A stretch of DNA of 64,000 bases from Devosia sp. 1566 (GCF_004005995.1 NZ_CP034767.1:62001-126000), one strand, 5' to 3'; numbered from the stretch's first letter, positions 8,527 through 17,688 are shown. Program-made: numbers and translations. The notes: generated by a model from the sequence alone, not told the origin.

Positions 8527-9521
8527 TGCAGCAGGCCCTGGCTCTGCAGCGCCCCCGCCATAATTTCGAGCCCGCCTATGGTGCGCAGGGTCGGGTTCAT
8601 TGCCTGCGCGTCGAGCAGCACCAGATGGTCCGCCTGCACGGCGCTGAGCTGGCTGACCACCGGGTCGGTTTGGAGAAACTCCATTTTGACGGCAGGGTCA
8701 TCGGCCGGCCGGTTGCGCCGGTCCATCGTGCCTACGACGATGACGGTGGGGTCGGCCGGCGCAATGGCTTCCCAGCTCACCAGCGGCCAATCTTCTTCGC
8801 TGTCGACGATGTTGCGGGCACCCAGCACCTCCATCATATAGGCCGAAGCGCCATTGCGGCCCGCCACCCAGGCATCCCCGGCGATTTCAGGGCTCGAAAA
8901 CCAGAACACCATGGAAAGCCCCGCCGCACGCTTCCCCAGTTGCGCGCGCACGGCCGCTTCGCGGCTGCGCAGCTCGCTCACGAGTTCGGCCCCCCGCTCA
9001 TTGACGTCAAAGATCGCCGCCAATTCGCTGATCTCCTGGTAGAGCAGTTCGCTGGTCCAGGGTTCGAGGCGCACGCCATCGCCGTTGCTGGCATCCTTCA
9101 TGGCGCAGGTGGTCGGCGAGATATAGCTCGGGATCCCGAGATCAGCATATTGCTCGCGGTTACCCGCTTCATCGCGCATCCCGAACTGGGCGGCAATGAA
9201 ATCGGGCTCGGTGCCAAGGATTGCTTCATAGCTCGCGGTGCTGTCGGCCAGGCGCGGCACTTTTGCGTTGTCGGCGGCAACCTCTTCGAGCACCGGCGAA
9301 ACCCAGGTGGCGGTGCCCACCATGCGATCGGCCAGACCGAGCAGCAGCAGGATTTCCGAGCTGTTCTGCCCGATGCCGACGGCCCGCTGCGGTGCCTCGG
9401 TAAAGGTGAGTTCGACCCCGCAATTTTCGAGCTGCAGGGGGTATTGGGTTGCGTGTTGGGCCAAGGCCGTGCTGGCCGTGGCAACAAAAATGCCGCTGGC
9501 CAGAAGGGAGAATAGACGCAT
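8523..9521 (-). CDS. BtuF/FecB-type periplasmic substrate-binding protein
   Basis: A 332-aa protein with a Sec signal peptide (hydrophobic SLLASGIFVATASTALAQ, cleavage probably after ALAQ) and a TroA/BtuF-like helical-backbone binding fold (PQRAVGIGQNSSEILLLLGL near the mature N-terminus). It is the first gene of the operon. About 160 bases upstream lies the 3' end of a cobalamin riboswitch on the same strand. That makes a cobalamin or cobinamide ligand most likely; a cobalt chelate or a siderophore cannot be excluded from sequence alone. Confidence 0.88.
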   Translation of the reverse strand: MRLFSLLASGIFVATASTALAQHATQYPLQLENCGVELTFTEAPQRAVGIGQNSSEILLLLGLADRMVGTATWVSPVLEEVAADNAKVPRLADSTASYEAILGTEPDFIAAQFGMRDEAGNREQYADLGIPSYISPTTCAMKDASNGDGVRLEPWTSELLYQEISELAAIFDVNERGAELVSELRSREAAVRAQLGKRAAGLSMVFWFSSPEIAGDAWVAGRNGASAYMMEVLGARNIVDSEEDWPLVSWEAIAPADPTVIVVGTMDRRNRPADDPAVKMEFLQTDPVVSQLSAVQADHLVLLDAQAMNPTLRTIGGLEIMAGALQSQGLLQ

Positions 9522-9679
9522 CGAAACCTCTCGTGATGCTGTTCAAGCCAAACGATCAGCCAGACACGAGGGGAAAGTTGAGGTCATGCTGCCGCTACCC
9601 CGAAGAGGGCGCAGCGGCAACGATCGGACCAGGCAAGAGCCGGTCCGCACCCCACCGAAACACCTCGTTCGGTTTGCTG

Positions 9680-9875
9680 GTCGATGTCCCGGCAGGTCTC
9701 CTGGCTCGCGGCTCTGGCGCTCCTCGTCCCCTTCCCGGTCGCTTGACCAGTGGCTTGGACGGTGAACTTGCCGCTTACAGTTGCGAGGGCAGCTTCGGTT
9801 TTGGCCCCTGATGGGTAATCCGCACCGTATTCCCTTTTCATCCGCGCTCGATGGCGGAACCGTGACCCCGCCGTC
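9680..9875 (-). promoter_or_regulatory. Cobalamin (AdoCbl-type) riboswitch
   Basis: On the minus strand the conserved elements appear in the right order. They are GGTTCCGCC with GAAAAGGGAATACGGTG after it, then CCGAAGCTGCCC, the J3/4 signature GCAACTGTAAGCGG, AGCCACTG with CGGGAAGG, and finally the B12 box AGCCAGGAGACCTGCC (complement at about 9690-9706). This is a full-length class-I cobalamin aptamer. It sits upstream of the binding-protein/permease/ATPase operon starting at 9521 and should repress it when adenosylcobalamin is abundant. The expression platform lies in 9522-9680; I did not resolve its alternative helices. Confidence 0.93.
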
Positions 9876-9929
9876 TTAGCGGCGCGTCGGACCCTGGGCA
9901 AGGGGGAAGTGGCGGAGGGGGTGTCGCGG

Positions 9930-10997
9930 TCAGCCGCTCGCCAGCCGCGCCACCGAGCTGCGCACCACTAGTTCCGCGCGCAACAGGATATTGGTGGATT
10001 TGGGCTGCTCGTCGGCCAGCAGGGTCAGCAGCAATTCCATCGCCGCTTCCCCGATCCGGTGCCGGGGCTGCTTCATCGTCGTCAGCGACGGGCTGACAAA
10101 GCTGGCAAAGGAAATATCGTCGAACCCCATCACCGAAAACTGCCGCGGCAGTTCATAGCGGCGCGTGTTGAGCGCGATGATGACCCCGAGGGCCGTTGCA
10201 TCATTGACGCAGAAAAACGCGCTGGGCAGCGCATCGCGCACAAACATCAGCTCGGCGGCGGCGCGTCCGCTTTCCGTCGTGCCATCGCCATCGAGGATCA
10301 GCCGCGGATCGATGCGGATGCCGGCCCCTTCAAGGGCCGCGCGATAGCCCGCTTCGCGCAAGCGGTTAATCTCCCGGCTGCTGGAATGGCCGATAAAGGC
10401 GATGCGCCGGTGCCCCTGCGAAATCAGGTGCTCGGTGGCGACGCGGGCGCCCTCGACATTGTCGACCCCGACAAAGGGAATGCTTTGCCCCGTCACCGGC
10501 TCGTTAACGGCGACGGTCGGGGGCAGGCGGGTTTCGCCGCGATCCTGCCCGAAGCCGAACGGCAGGTGGCCGGTAAAGAGGATCAATCCATCCGCCTGGT
10601 TGGAGCTGATGAACCGGAGATAATCGGTTTCCCGGCTCGGATCGTTCTGGGTATTGCCGATCAGTACCCCATAGCCGCGCTTGCTGGCTTCAGTCTCGAG
10701 ACCCACGAGGATGTTGGAGAAATTGGGGTCGCCCACATCGGGGGCAAGGATCAGGATCATGTTGGAGCGCCGCATGCGCAGCGAGCGCGCCAGGGCATTG
10801 GTGGTGTAGCCGGTGCGGGCAACGGCTTCGGCGACCTTGCGGCGGGTGGCGTCGGCGACTTTGGTCGGCTCGTTGATGGCGCGGCTGACGGTGGCGATCG
10901 ACACCCCGGCCATGGCCGCAACATCTTCAATGGTCGCCAGCTTTTGCTGCTGCACTCCGCCCCGCTCCGCCCTCCGCGCCGCTCGGTTGCGCTGCAA
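9930..10997 (-). CDS. LacI/GalR-family transcriptional regulator
   Basis: A 355-aa repressor-type protein. The helix-turn-helix is TIEDVAAMAGVSIATVSRAI near residue 22, with the hinge helix NALARSLRMRRSNMI. A periplasmic-binding-protein-like effector domain follows, with VMGFDDISFASFVSPSLTT near the C-terminus. A GTG at 10953-10955 would give a start about ten residues before the HTH and is a reasonable alternative to ATG 10995-10997. It is divergent from an Rbs-type ABC operon, with two operator-like sites between, so it probably senses the imported sugar. Confidence 0.92.
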   Translation of the reverse strand: MQRNRAARRAERGGVQQQKLATIEDVAAMAGVSIATVSRAINEPTKVADATRRKVAEAVARTGYTTNALARSLRMRRSNMILILAPDVGDPNFSNILVGLETEASKRGYGVLIGNTQNDPSRETDYLRFISSNQADGLILFTGHLPFGFGQDRGETRLPPTVAVNEPVTGQSIPFVGVDNVEGARVATEHLISQGHRRIAFIGHSSSREINRLREAGYRAALEGAGIRIDPRLILDGDGTTESGRAAAELMFVRDALPSAFFCVNDATALGVIIALNTRRYELPRQFSVMGFDDISFASFVSPSLTTMKQPRHRIGEAAMELLLTLLADEQPKSTNILLRAELVVRSSVARLASG

Positions 10998-11113
10998 CCG
11001 GCTTACGCCCAGACAAGTGTCATTTGCGCGATCAATCAGTGCGCCTGTGCCCCTTAGCAGAGGTCGACCCAGGCGGCACGCTCTACCACTCCCCCATAGC
11101 AGTTATGCACCTG

Positions 11114-11148
11114 TGTAAACCTTTACATCAATCCTGAAAACCTTTACA
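11114..11148. promoter_or_regulatory. Two tandem LacI-type operator candidates
   Basis: Site 1 (11114-11127) is TGTAAACCTTTACA, whose six-base arms are perfectly complementary around CC. Site 2 (11135-11148) is TGAAAACCTTTACA, the same sequence with one change. Their centres are 21 bases apart, so both face the same side of the helix. They lie in the divergent interval between the LacI-family gene and the sugar ABC operon, where an autoregulated LacI-type repressor usually binds. Confidence 0.65.
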
Positions 11149-11207
11149 CCGGCACTCAAGCAGAGAGCCGCACAGTAAGTGCGCCATGCTTGGGGGAGGG
11201 CGGCAGC

Positions 11208-12749
11208 ATGATCGATGCGCAAGACGCAAATGCGTCCCCGATCTTGTCGGCCCACCGCATTTCCAAGTCCTTTGGCGATATTCCGGTGCTGTTCAGCATC
11301 GATTTCGACATCAGGCCCGGCGAGGTTCACGCCATTATCGGCGAGAATGGCGCGGGCAAGTCGACGCTGATCAAGATCCTCTCCGGTATCGAGCAGCCGA
11401 CCTCGGGCACCATCACCTATCAGGGGCAAACCGTGGTCTTGCCACCCGATGGGCAGGCGGCGGCCATGGGCATCGTGGTGATCCACCAGGAATTGCTGCT
11501 GGCCGAACATTTGAGCGTCGCCGACTCCATTTTCCTCGGGCGCGAATTGCGCCGCGGCCCATTCTTGCAGCTCAAGCAGATGCGCGAGCAGACCCGGGCC
11601 ATCCTCGACACGCTCCATGTCCATATCGACCCCGATGCGCGCATCAACACGCTCTCCGTCGCCGACAAGCAGATGGTGGAAATCGCCAAGGCGATCAGCC
11701 GCGATGCGCGCGTCATCATCATGGACGAGCCGACCGCCGTGCTGTCGGTTGGCGAAACCCAGACCTTTTTCGAGCAGATCCGCCGCCTCACCGCCAAGGG
11801 CGTGGCGGTGATCTTCATCTCCCACAAGCTCGAAGAAATCATGGAGCTCGCCGACCGGGTAACGGTGCTGCGCGACGGGCAGCTGATCGCGACGGTCGGT
11901 ACCGAGAACCTGACGCCCGATTCCATCGCCCAGATGATGGTGGGGCGCGAACTCTCCAATCTTTATCCGCCCAAGCACGAGCCTGATGTGGATGGCGAAG
12001 TCGTGCTTTCCGTGCGCGATCTCGCCGCGCCCGGGGTCTCGGGCATCTCCTTCGAGCTGCGGCGCGGGGAAATCCTCGGCTTTGCCGGGCTGATCGGTTC
12101 GGGCCGCACCGCGGTGGCGGAAGCCATTGTCGGGCTCACGCGCAAAACTGCCGGCACCCTAGAGGTGCATGGCGCTCCCGCCGATTTCCCGGATCTCGCG
12201 AGCTCGCTCGATGCCCGGCTGGCCTATATGACCAAGGACCGCAAGGGGCGGGGGCTGCTGCTCAATGCCGGCCTGCAGCCCAATCTCACATTGCTCACGC
12301 TCAAGAAGCACCTGCGCCACGGCTTTCTCGACGGGCGCAGCGAAGCGCAGGCGCTCGAGCGCGCGGTGCGGCGCTTTGATGTGCGCGCGCGCGATCCGTC
12401 GGTGCCGGTGGGCAAGCTGTCGGGCGGCAATCAGCAAAAGCTGATGCTGGGCAAGACCATGGAAAGCGAACCCGACATCATCATCATGGATGAGCCCACG
12501 CGCGGTATCGATGTGGGCACCAAACAGCAAATCTATCACATCATCGCGGCGCTGGCCGCCGAGGGCAAGGCGATCATCGTCATCTCCTCGGAAATGCAGG
12601 AAGTCATCGGCCTTTCGCACCGTGTCGTCGTCATGCGCAACGGGCGCATGGCCGGGGTGCTGGAAGGCGCTGAGATCACCGAGGCCGAGATCATGCGTTA
12701 CGCGGCCGGCATCAAGCTGGGGGTGGAAAATGAGCGTGTCAGTGCCTGA
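11208..12749 (+). CDS. Sugar ABC transporter ATP-binding protein (RbsA/MglA-like, tandem ATPase)
   Basis: A 513-aa protein with two fused ABC domains, as in RbsA, MglA and XylG. The first domain has Walker A GENGAGKSTL, signature LSVADKQM and Walker B IIMDEPTAVLS. The second has the degenerate Walker A-like GLIGSGRTAV, signature LSGGNQQKLMLGK and IIMDEPTRGIDVG. The start is ATG 11208 with GGGAGG 10-15 bases ahead; a TTG at 11190 is also in frame but less likely. It overlaps the permease gene by 20 bases. Confidence 0.93.
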   Translation: MIDAQDANASPILSAHRISKSFGDIPVLFSIDFDIRPGEVHAIIGENGAGKSTLIKILSGIEQPTSGTITYQGQTVVLPPDGQAAAMGIVVIHQELLLAEHLSVADSIFLGRELRRGPFLQLKQMREQTRAILDTLHVHIDPDARINTLSVADKQMVEIAKAISRDARVIIMDEPTAVLSVGETQTFFEQIRRLTAKGVAVIFISHKLEEIMELADRVTVLRDGQLIATVGTENLTPDSIAQMMVGRELSNLYPPKHEPDVDGEVVLSVRDLAAPGVSGISFELRRGEILGFAGLIGSGRTAVAEAIVGLTRKTAGTLEVHGAPADFPDLASSLDARLAYMTKDRKGRGLLLNAGLQPNLTLLTLKKHLRHGFLDGRSEAQALERAVRRFDVRARDPSVPVGKLSGGNQQKLMLGKTMESEPDIIIMDEPTRGIDVGTKQQIYHIIAALAAEGKAIIVISSEMQEVIGLSHRVVVMRNGRMAGVLEGAEITEAEIMRYAAGIKLGVENERVSA

Positions 12750-13755
12750 AACCACAAGCAAGCCGGCCAAAAGCTTCAAAATCGATCTCAAGATCCTGGG
12801 GCCGCTGCTGGCGCTGATCCTGCTGATCATTCTCGGCTATAGCCTCAACCCGCTGTTTCTGGGCGAGGGCAATGTCACCAATCTGCTGACCCGCTCCGCC
12901 TTTATCGGCATCATCGCGGTGGGCGCGACCTTTGTGATCACGGCCGGCGGCATCGATCTGTCCGTGGGCTCCATGGCCGCCTTTATCGCCGGCATGATGA
13001 TCATCATCATGAACTCGGCCGTCGACAGCATGGGCGCCTCAATCTGGACCGTGCTGCTGGGGGTGGGTTGCTCGCTGATTCTCGGGCTGGGGGCCGGTTT
13101 CATCAACGGCTTTTTAACCACCAAGGCCAAGATCGAAGCCTTCATCGTCACCCTGGGCACGATGGGCATCTACCGCTCGCTCGTGACCTATTTCGCCGAT
13201 GGCGGCACCCTCTCGCTCAATAGCGGCGCGCGCGAAATCTACCGGCCGGTTTATTACGACAGCTTCCTGCGCATACCCTACCCGGTCTGGGTGTTCATTA
13301 TCGTCGCGGTGGTCGGCTGGATCCTGATGAACCGCACGGCATTTGGCCGCTATTGCATGGCCATCGGCTCCAACGAGCAGGTGGCGCGCTATTCCGCCAT
13401 CAAGGTCGATCGCGTGCGCACCTGGACCTATGTGCTGCAGGGCCTTTGCGTATCGCTCGCCACCATCATCTATGTGCCCCGCCTCGGCTCGGCCTCCTCC
13501 GCCACCGGCGTCTTGTGGGAGCTCGAGGCCATTGCGGCCGTGATCATCGGCGGCACCATGCTCAAGGGCGGCTACGGGCGCATCGGGGGCACGGTGATCG
13601 GCGCGCTGATCCTCACGGCCATCGGCAATATCCTCAACCTCACCGATATCATCTCCAACTACCTCAACGGGGCCGTGCAGGGGGTGATCATCGTGGCGGC
13701 CGTCTACCTGCAGCGCGGCAGCTTCAAGCGCGCCATCCGCAAAAAGGCCGAATAG
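12730..13755 (+). CDS. Sugar ABC transporter permease (RbsC-like)
   Basis: A 341-aa membrane protein of the BPD_transp_2 family with 8-10 hydrophobic helices. Family marks are visible: TFVITAGGIDLSVGSM in the first third, and AAVIIGGTMLKGGYGRIGGT with VIGALILTAIGNILNL near the end. The ATG at 12730 has GGGGGTGG before it and overlaps the ATPase end. A frame open back to 12490 is internal to that gene and was ignored. Confidence 0.93.
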   Translation: MSVSVPETTSKPAKSFKIDLKILGPLLALILLIILGYSLNPLFLGEGNVTNLLTRSAFIGIIAVGATFVITAGGIDLSVGSMAAFIAGMMIIIMNSAVDSMGASIWTVLLGVGCSLILGLGAGFINGFLTTKAKIEAFIVTLGTMGIYRSLVTYFADGGTLSLNSGAREIYRPVYYDSFLRIPYPVWVFIIVAVVGWILMNRTAFGRYCMAIGSNEQVARYSAIKVDRVRTWTYVLQGLCVSLATIIYVPRLGSASSATGVLWELEAIAAVIIGGTMLKGGYGRIGGTVIGALILTAIGNILNLTDIISNYLNGAVQGVIIVAAVYLQRGSFKRAIRKKAE

Positions 13756-13824
13756 CGAAATTTCCCAGCCCAACAGGGCGGGGCAAAACCGGCGCACAAC
13801 GCGCCACACAAGGGAGGACTACCC

Positions 13825-14772
13825 ATGTCTATCAAGGCATTGACCCTGGCTCTGGCCGCGACCACGGCTCTGGCGGCCCCATCGCTCGCCCAGGACCAGG
13901 TCAAGATCGGCGTTTCCATTCCGGCGGCCACCCATGGCTGGACCGGCGGGCTCAACTACCATGCCAATGAAGCCGAAAAGCGCCTCGAAGCGCTGTATCC
14001 CAATCTCGACATCACCATCGTGACCGCCGACAGCCCCGCCGATCAGGCCGGCGATATCGAGGACATGACCTCGGTGCAGCAGATCGACGCCCTTGTCGTG
14101 CTGCCCTTTGAATCCGATCCGCTGGTCGAGCCGGTGCGCCAGGCCAAGGAAGCGGGTGCCTTCATCACCGTGGTCGATCGTGGCCTGCCCGACGAAACCA
14201 TCCAGGACGTTTATGTCGCCGGCAACAACACCGAGCTGGGCGCCACTTCGGCCGAATATTTCAAGACCCGGCTGGGCGAGGGCGACAACATCGTCATCCT
14301 GCGCGGCATCCCGACCGTGATCGATACCGAACGGTTCGACGCCTTCATGGCTGGTATCGAAGGCTCGGGCATCACTGTGCTCGACAACCAGTTCGCCAAC
14401 TGGAACCGCGATGACGGCTTTGAAGTGATGCAGGACTTCCTGTCGCGCTTCCCCGATATCGATGGCGTCTGGGCGCAGGACGACGACATCGCCATGGGCG
14501 TGGTGGAAGCCGTGCGCCAGGCGGGCCGTGAGGGCGATATGTTCATCGTCGGCGGCGCCGGGATGAAGGACGTGATCAAGGGCATCATGGATGGGGACGA
14601 GTTGATCCCGGTTGATGTGCTTTATCCACCCGCGATGATCGCCACCGCCATGGACGTGACCGTCGCCAATTTCATGTCCAACGCGCCGGTGCAGGGGCAA
14701 TATATCCTGAGCGCGCCGCTCGTGACCCAGGATAATGCCGAGCAGTTCTACTTCCCCGACAGCCCGTTCTGA
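13825..14772 (+). CDS. Sugar ABC transporter substrate-binding protein (RbsB-like)
   Basis: A 315-aa periplasmic protein with a Sec signal peptide (LTLALAATTALAAPSLAQ) and the type-I sugar-binding (Peripla_BP_4) fold. Visible are KIGVSIPAATHGWTGGLNYH at the mature N-terminus, DALVVLPFESDPL, and a hinge/ligand segment FITVVDRGLPD. An AGGGAGGA ribosome site lies before ATG 13825. It is the last gene of the operon and is followed by a strong terminator. The ligand is probably a pentose or hexose; nearby enzymes do not specify which. Confidence 0.93.
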   Translation: MSIKALTLALAATTALAAPSLAQDQVKIGVSIPAATHGWTGGLNYHANEAEKRLEALYPNLDITIVTADSPADQAGDIEDMTSVQQIDALVVLPFESDPLVEPVRQAKEAGAFITVVDRGLPDETIQDVYVAGNNTELGATSAEYFKTRLGEGDNIVILRGIPTVIDTERFDAFMAGIEGSGITVLDNQFANWNRDDGFEVMQDFLSRFPDIDGVWAQDDDIAMGVVEAVRQAGREGDMFIVGGAGMKDVIKGIMDGDELIPVDVLYPPAMIATAMDVTVANFMSNAPVQGQYILSAPLVTQDNAEQFYFPDSPF

Positions 14773-14796
14773 TTTTCCGAAGCAGTCTCAAGATTG

Positions 14797-14823
14797 TGGG
14801 GCGCTTCAGAGGCGCCCCATTTT
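14797..14823 (+). terminator. Rho-independent terminator of the sugar ABC operon
   Basis: TGGGGCGC (14797-14804) pairs perfectly with GCGCCCCA (14812-14819) around a seven-base loop and is followed by a T run. It lies 24 bases after the binding-protein stop. Confidence 0.88.
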
Positions 14824-14863
14824 GCTGAATCAAGCGCCGCTTAGCGGCCGGCAGCTTCTCTGG

Positions 14864-15340
14864 TCAAGCTTCGCCGATGTCAGAGACAATCTGCCCCGGG
14901 GCAGCGAGATCGATCGGTTGGGGGCCCAGAAGGGCAACGAGGCTGCCTTCCAGCCTCGACAGTTCATCGGCGCCGATCTGGCTTGCCCATCTTGCGCGCA
15001 GTTCTTCAAAGATCGCCTCGCCTTCACGCATCACGCCGTATCCCGCTGGGGTGACTTGCACGAGTTTGCGCCGCGCGTCCGCAGGATCGTCGGCCCGGGT
15101 GAGATAGCCGCGCTCCTCCAGCAGGGCAATGGTCTTTGCCGCTGCCTGCTTGCTCACCCCTAGTCGGCGGCCCAGATCTGAAGCGTTGGAAGCGCCAGCC
15201 GCAATGGCGCGCATGGCAAAGTCATGGGCCGGACGCACATCCTCGTAGCCGCGTCGCGCCAGTTCCGCAGTGGCCGCATCGGCCAGGAAGCGAAAGCCGC
15301 CAAGAAGCAGAAGTGCAAGATCAGCGCCGGTCCGTGCCAT
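14864..15340 (-). CDS. MarR-family transcriptional regulator
   Basis: A 158-aa winged-helix protein. The DNA-binding part is ASDLGRRLGVSKQAAAKTIA (recognition helix) followed by LEERGYLTRADDPADARRKL, the classic MarR wing with DxRxK. It is divergent from an alpha/beta hydrolase gene. The 119-base interval carries three copies of a GACAAC..GTTGTC motif, so it probably represses itself and the hydrolase, perhaps also the exporter beyond it. Confidence 0.92.
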   Translation of the reverse strand: MARTGADLALLLLGGFRFLADAATAELARRGYEDVRPAHDFAMRAIAAGASNASDLGRRLGVSKQAAAKTIALLEERGYLTRADDPADARRKLVQVTPAGYGVMREGEAIFEELRARWASQIGADELSRLEGSLVALLGPQPIDLAAPGQIVSDIGEA

Positions 15341-15370
15341 AGCCGGAACCTACAAGTAGGCGCGGACGAT

Positions 15371-15445
15371 GACAACCAGGTTGCCGAACCCTAGACAACG
15401 ACAACTCGGTTGTCTATGTTGGCGAGGAAAGACAACAAGGTTGTC
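15371..15445. promoter_or_regulatory. Triple MarR operator array
   Basis: Three 15-bp inverted repeats occur: GACAACCAGGTTGCC (15371-15385), GACAACTCGGTTGTC (15400-15414) and GACAACAAGGTTGTC (15431-15445). The second and third have perfectly complementary six-base arms. Centres are 29 and 31 bases apart, about three helical turns. They occupy the divergent promoter region; the last ends 14 bases before the hydrolase ATG. Confidence 0.8.
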
Positions 15446-15459
15446 TACCAGAGGTCGAC

Positions 15460-16374
15460 ATGGACTTTTCTCCCGTGAGCTCAACCAATGCCGCATTCAG
15501 CCACCAACTGGTGAGATCTGACGGCACCGACATCCATTATGTGTCAGCAGGTACGGCGGGATCGCCAATCCTGCTGGTTCACGGTTTTCCGGAAACCTGG
15601 TGGGCGTTCCACAAGCTCTTGCCTCTCCTCGCCGAGCATCATCGGGTCTTTGCCGTCGACCTGCGCGGTTTTGGCGGCTCCCGCGGGGCGATGCAGGATT
15701 ACGACAGCAGAGCGGTGGCCGAGGATCTACACCGGCTGGTGGCTCACCTCGATGTTGGCCCCGTGCATCTGAGCGGGCAAGACATTGCTGGCGCCGGCGT
15801 TTTCCGGCTTGCTGCGACCTATCCGGAGCAAGTCGCGAGTTTCACCGGCATTGAAATGGGCTTGGCTGGATTTGGCCTTGAGGCGCTTGCTGATGTTACC
15901 CTTCACCCTGGCTCCTGGCATATCGGCGTGCTGGCCGCTCCGAAAATCCCCCAGCTGTTGCTGGCTGGGCGAGAAGAGGCATTCCTCCGGTTCATGTTCA
16001 GCTCGATGTCCGCTGCCGCCGAGGCCGTGTCGGACGCCGACCTTGCCGAATTCGCCCGCAGCTATTCCCGTCCGGGCGCCTGGGAAGGTGCCGCCAAACT
16101 CTACCGATCCATGCTGCGCGAAGGCGCAGATATTCGTGCCATTGCCCAAGATAAGGCTTTGACAATGCCCGTGCTCGCGGTGGGCGCGGGTGGTGGCGAG
16201 TTCACCGCCACGACCATGGCCAAGGTCAGTGCGGGCACCGTGCGATCAGTTCTTCTCGATGGAGTAGGGCACTACCCGGCTCTTGAAGCGCCGGAGCGGT
16301 TGGCCCAGGCGATGCTGGCTTTTGTTGCCGAAGTTGATGCCAGCAGGGGGGATATTGCCAGCGCTCATTCGTGA
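15460..16374 (+). CDS. Alpha/beta hydrolase, epoxide-hydrolase-like
   Basis: A 304-aa soluble hydrolase. The oxyanion motif HGFPETWW (41-48) is characteristic of epoxide hydrolases. The nucleophile elbow reads SGQDIAGAG with Asp108 as the nucleophile (canonical GHDxG, here GQD). The catalytic His is probably in GVGHYPALEAPE near 275. An Asp nucleophile points to epoxide hydrolase or dehalogenase chemistry rather than ester hydrolysis. The first bases after the last operator contain only a weak RBS. Regulation by the divergent MarR protein is likely; the pairing suggests response to a toxic or xenobiotic compound. Confidence 0.88.
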   Translation: MDFSPVSSTNAAFSHQLVRSDGTDIHYVSAGTAGSPILLVHGFPETWWAFHKLLPLLAEHHRVFAVDLRGFGGSRGAMQDYDSRAVAEDLHRLVAHLDVGPVHLSGQDIAGAGVFRLAATYPEQVASFTGIEMGLAGFGLEALADVTLHPGSWHIGVLAAPKIPQLLLAGREEAFLRFMFSSMSAAAEAVSDADLAEFARSYSRPGAWEGAAKLYRSMLREGADIRAIAQDKALTMPVLAVGAGGGEFTATTMAKVSAGTVRSVLLDGVGHYPALEAPERLAQAMLAFVAEVDASRGDIASAHS

Positions 16375-16485
16375 TGCTGCTTTCAGCAGCAGCTCGAAAG
16401 GCCCTGACTGAACACAGGCAAGGACAGTCACGGGCTAACATGTTACGAGGAAGAGAGCATCCTCCCGCCGCCCGGACCTTCCAAA

Positions 16486-17688
16486 GTGAATCTCACCGCC
16501 AGCTCGTCAGTGACCCATCTCGCCGGCAAGACCACGCTGCCCATCATCATTGCGGTAAGTGTTTGCCACCTCATCAACGATGTCATGCAGTCCATGCTCT
16601 CGGCGATCTATCCATTGCTCAAGGTCAACTATCAACTGGACTACATCCAGATCGGGTCGCTGACGCTGACCTTTCAATGCGTAGCGTCGCTGCTGCAGCC
16701 GGCAATCGGCATGTATACCGACAAACGCCCGTTGCCCTATTCCCTGCCCGTCGGGATGGCGGCGAGCCTATTGGGTCTGATCATCCTCGGCATGGCACAG
16801 ACATACTGGTTGTTGCTGATCGGTGCCGCATTCGTGGGACTAGGCTCGGCGATCTTTCATCCTGAATCCAGCCGAGTCGCCCGCCTGGCTTCAGGCGGCC
16901 GGCATGGTTTGGCCCAATCGATGTTCCAGGTTGGTGGCAATGCCGGCTCGGCCATCGGGCCATTGCTGGCCGCTTTCATCGTGCTGCCGCGCGGGCAGTG
17001 GAGCATCAGCCTGTTCGCTGCCGGCGCCCTGGTGGGTATATTCATTTTGTGGCGGGTGGGCAATTGGTATGCCGAGCACCAGCGCAGCAATGCTGGCAAG
17101 GCGCCCGCAAGCAAGTCGTTGATGTTCGATCACCGCACCACCATGATTGCGCTGACCGTGCTGACGGTTCTGACCCTGACCAAGAATGCCTACACCGCCA
17201 GCCTATCGAGCTATTACACCTTCTTTCTCATCGACAAATTCCAGGTCGGGGTGCAGGACGCGCAGTTGCTGCTGTTCGTTTATCTCGGTGCTTCGGCTGT
17301 CGGCGTATTCCTCGGCGGACCGATCGGGGACCGGTTCGGGGCCAAGTTCGTAATCTGGTTTTCAATCCTGGGGGTGCTGCCGTTCACGCTTGCGCTGCCC
17401 TATGCCGACATGACCTGGACCGTGATCCTCACCATCATCATCGGGCTGGTGTTTTCCTCGGCCTTTTCCGCCATTGTGGTCTTTGCGCAGGAGTTGATGC
17501 CGGGCCGCGTTGGGTTGATCGCGGGCATCTTTTTTGGCTTCGCGTTCGGCGCTGGCGGGATCGCTGCGGCGGCACTGGGTGCCGTCGCGGATTTCACCAG
17601 CATCCAGCACGTCTTCGGGCTCTGCTCCTTCCTGCCACTCGCCGGCTTGCTGACGGTGTTCCTGCCCGATATGGGCAAGGTCAGGTAG
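16486..17688 (+). CDS. MFS transporter, fosmidomycin-resistance (Fsr) type
   Basis: A 400-aa, 12-helix major facilitator. The opening segment SVCHLINDVMQSMLSAIYPLL and the loop GLGSAIFHPESSRVARLASGG are typical of the Fsr subgroup of drug/proton antiporters. It starts at GTG 16486. It lies 111 bases after the hydrolase on the same strand, so it may belong to the MarR-controlled unit as an efflux pump. An ATG is not available near the family start. Confidence 0.88.
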   Translation: MNLTASSSVTHLAGKTTLPIIIAVSVCHLINDVMQSMLSAIYPLLKVNYQLDYIQIGSLTLTFQCVASLLQPAIGMYTDKRPLPYSLPVGMAASLLGLIILGMAQTYWLLLIGAAFVGLGSAIFHPESSRVARLASGGRHGLAQSMFQVGGNAGSAIGPLLAAFIVLPRGQWSISLFAAGALVGIFILWRVGNWYAEHQRSNAGKAPASKSLMFDHRTTMIALTVLTVLTLTKNAYTASLSSYYTFFLIDKFQVGVQDAQLLLFVYLGASAVGVFLGGPIGDRFGAKFVIWFSILGVLPFTLALPYADMTWTVILTIIIGLVFSSAFSAIVVFAQELMPGRVGLIAGIFFGFAFGAGGIAAAALGAVADFTSIQHVFGLCSFLPLAGLLTVFLPDMGKVR

